The position numbers were made by a program, and so were the translations under genes. DNA of 64,000 nt. It comes from Lepisosteus oculatus (Eukaryota; Chordata; Actinopteri; Semionotiformes; Lepisosteidae). The notes under the pieces are model-generated. The model was not told the origin of the DNA and ran no database searches. It worked only from the letters and a program-made list of their open reading frames with translations. The stretch covers positions 40,714,975-40,778,974 of the forward strand of contig NC_090709.1 of the NCBI RefSeq assembly GCF_040954835.1. Reading direction: 5' to 3'. Positions 62,570 through 64,000 of the stretch are shown in pieces; the first letter of the stretch is position 1, and every line of letters begins with the position of its first letter.

Positions 62570-64000
62570 GCCAGGCCTGCACACTCACACTGCTCCTGCT
62601 GCGGCACCAGGACTGCACACTCACACTCACACTGCTCCTGCTGCGGCACCAGGACTGCACACTCACACTGCTCCTGCTGCGGCACCAGGACTGCACACTC
62701 ACACTCACACTGCTCCTGCTGCGGCACCAGGACTGCACACTCACACTCACACTGCTCCTGCTGCGGCACCAGGACTGCACACTCACACTCACACTGCTCC
62801 TGCTGCGGCACCAGGACTGCACACTCACACTGCTCCTGCTGCGGCACCAGGACTGCACACTCACACTCACACTGCTCCTGCTGCGGCACCAGGACTGCAC
62901 ACTCACACTCACACTGCTCCTGCTGCAGCACCAGGACTGCACACTCACACTGCTCCTGCTGCGGCACCAGGACTGCACACTCACACTCACACTGCTCCTG
63001 CTGCGGCACCAGGACTGCACACTCACAATCACACTGCTCCTGCTGCGGCACCAGGACTGCACACTCACACTCACACTGCTCCTGCTGCGGCACCAGGACT
63101 GCACACTCACACTCACACTGCTCCTGCTGCAGCACCAGGACTGCACACTCACACTCACACTGCTCCTGCTGCGGCACCAGGACTGCACACTCACACTGCT
63201 CCTGCTGCGGCACCAGGACTGCACACTCACACTGCTCCTGCTGCGGCACCAGGACTGCACACTCACACTGCTCCTGCTGCGGCACCAGGACTGCACACTC
63301 ACACTCACACTGCTCCTGCTGCGGCACCAGGACTGCACACTCACACTCACACTGCTCCTGCTGCGGCACCAGGACTGCACACTCACACTCACACTGCTCC
63401 TGCTGCGGCACCAGGACTGCACACTCACACTCACACTGCTCCTGCTGCGGCACCAGGACTGCACACTCACACTCACACTGCTCCTGCTGCGGCACCAGGA
63501 CTGCACACTCACACTGCTCCTGCTGCAGCACCAGGACTGCACACGCACAATCACACTGCTCCTGCTGCGGCACCAGGACTGCACACTCACACTCACACTG
63601 CTCCTGCTGCGGCACCAGGACTGCACACTCACACTCACACTGCTCCTGCTGCAGCACCAGGACTGCACACTCACACTGCTCCTGCTGCGGCACCAGGACT
63701 GCACACTCACACTCACACTGCTCCTGCTGCGGCACCAGGACTGCACACTCACACTCACACTACTCCTGCTGCGGCACCAGGCCTGCACACTCACCCTGCT
63801 CCTGCTGCGGCACCAGGACTGCACACTCACACTGCTCCTGCTGCGGCACCAGGACTGCACACTCACACTCACACTGCTCCTGCTGCGGCACCAGGACTGC
63901 ACACTCACACTGCTCCTGCTGCGGCACCAGGACTGCACACTCACACTCACACTGCTCCTGCTGCGGCACCAGGACTGCACACTCACACTGCTCCTGCTGC
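62570..64000. repeat. 36/42-bp minisatellite, runs off the window
   Basis: About 36 copies alternating between 42-bp and 36-bp forms that differ by one 'cactca' hexamer. Core 'gctcctgctgcggcaccagg'. The minus strand reads VPQQEQCECECAVL continuously (504 codons) because all lengths are multiples of 6. The array is not finished at the window end. Confidence 0.95.

Overview
The window is vertebrate nuclear DNA, most likely from a ray-finned fish. Genes have short exons with GT-AG introns, promoters are CpG-rich, and there is a degraded Tc1-like transposon, a 5S-rRNA-derived SINE and other fish-type interspersed repeats. Roughly half of the window is minisatellite. The species cannot be fixed from the sequence; a non-teleost ray-finned fish such as a gar or bowfin is only a guess.

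Three multi-exon genes can be assembled with consistent splice phases. (1) A secreted protein with five C-type lectin domains lies on + (31371-35473). (2) atp6v1g2, a V-ATPase stalk subunit G, lies on + (42028-44355, 3 exons, 118 aa, the full family length). (3) neu1, lysosomal sialidase-1, lies on - (48444-56004, 6 exons, 392 aa). The last two are tail to tail, with opposed poly(A) signals about 50 bp apart near 47140-47190. Both have human counterparts in the MHC class III region, so this may be an MHC-III-like neighbourhood. Every neu1 intron carries a minisatellite, and intron 2 carries two. neu1 intron 1 and atp6v1g2 intron 2 share the same 62-bp minisatellite in the sense orientation of each gene.

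Layout: 1-6300 holds a 164-bp duplicated segment, the Tc1 copy, a 39-bp minisatellite and the 5S-SINE. 6314-28418 is a giant inverted repeat: left arm about 11.9 kb, right arm about 10.1 kb, spacer about 35 bp at 18253-18287. The inner arms are nearly identical and the outer arms clearly diverged. Each arm carries mirrored candidate exons, an array of roughly 98-bp units that look like micro-exons with splice sites, promoter-like modules, tRNA-like elements and long degenerate minisatellites. A truncated, inverted lectin exon sits at the outer edge of the right arm. 28.5-31.3 kb is minisatellite, followed by the lectin gene. 36.3-40 kb is 35-bp and 70-bp tandem repeat. 40.1-40.75 kb is a CpG-rich promoter of an unassigned gene. 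Then come atp6v1g2 and neu1, and 56.3-64 kb is almost all tandem repeat.

The palindrome may carry an undescribed inverted pair of genes reading toward the centre. That is inference from splice-like signals and conservation between arms; no protein family was recognised. All identities are from reading by eye, not from computed alignments.
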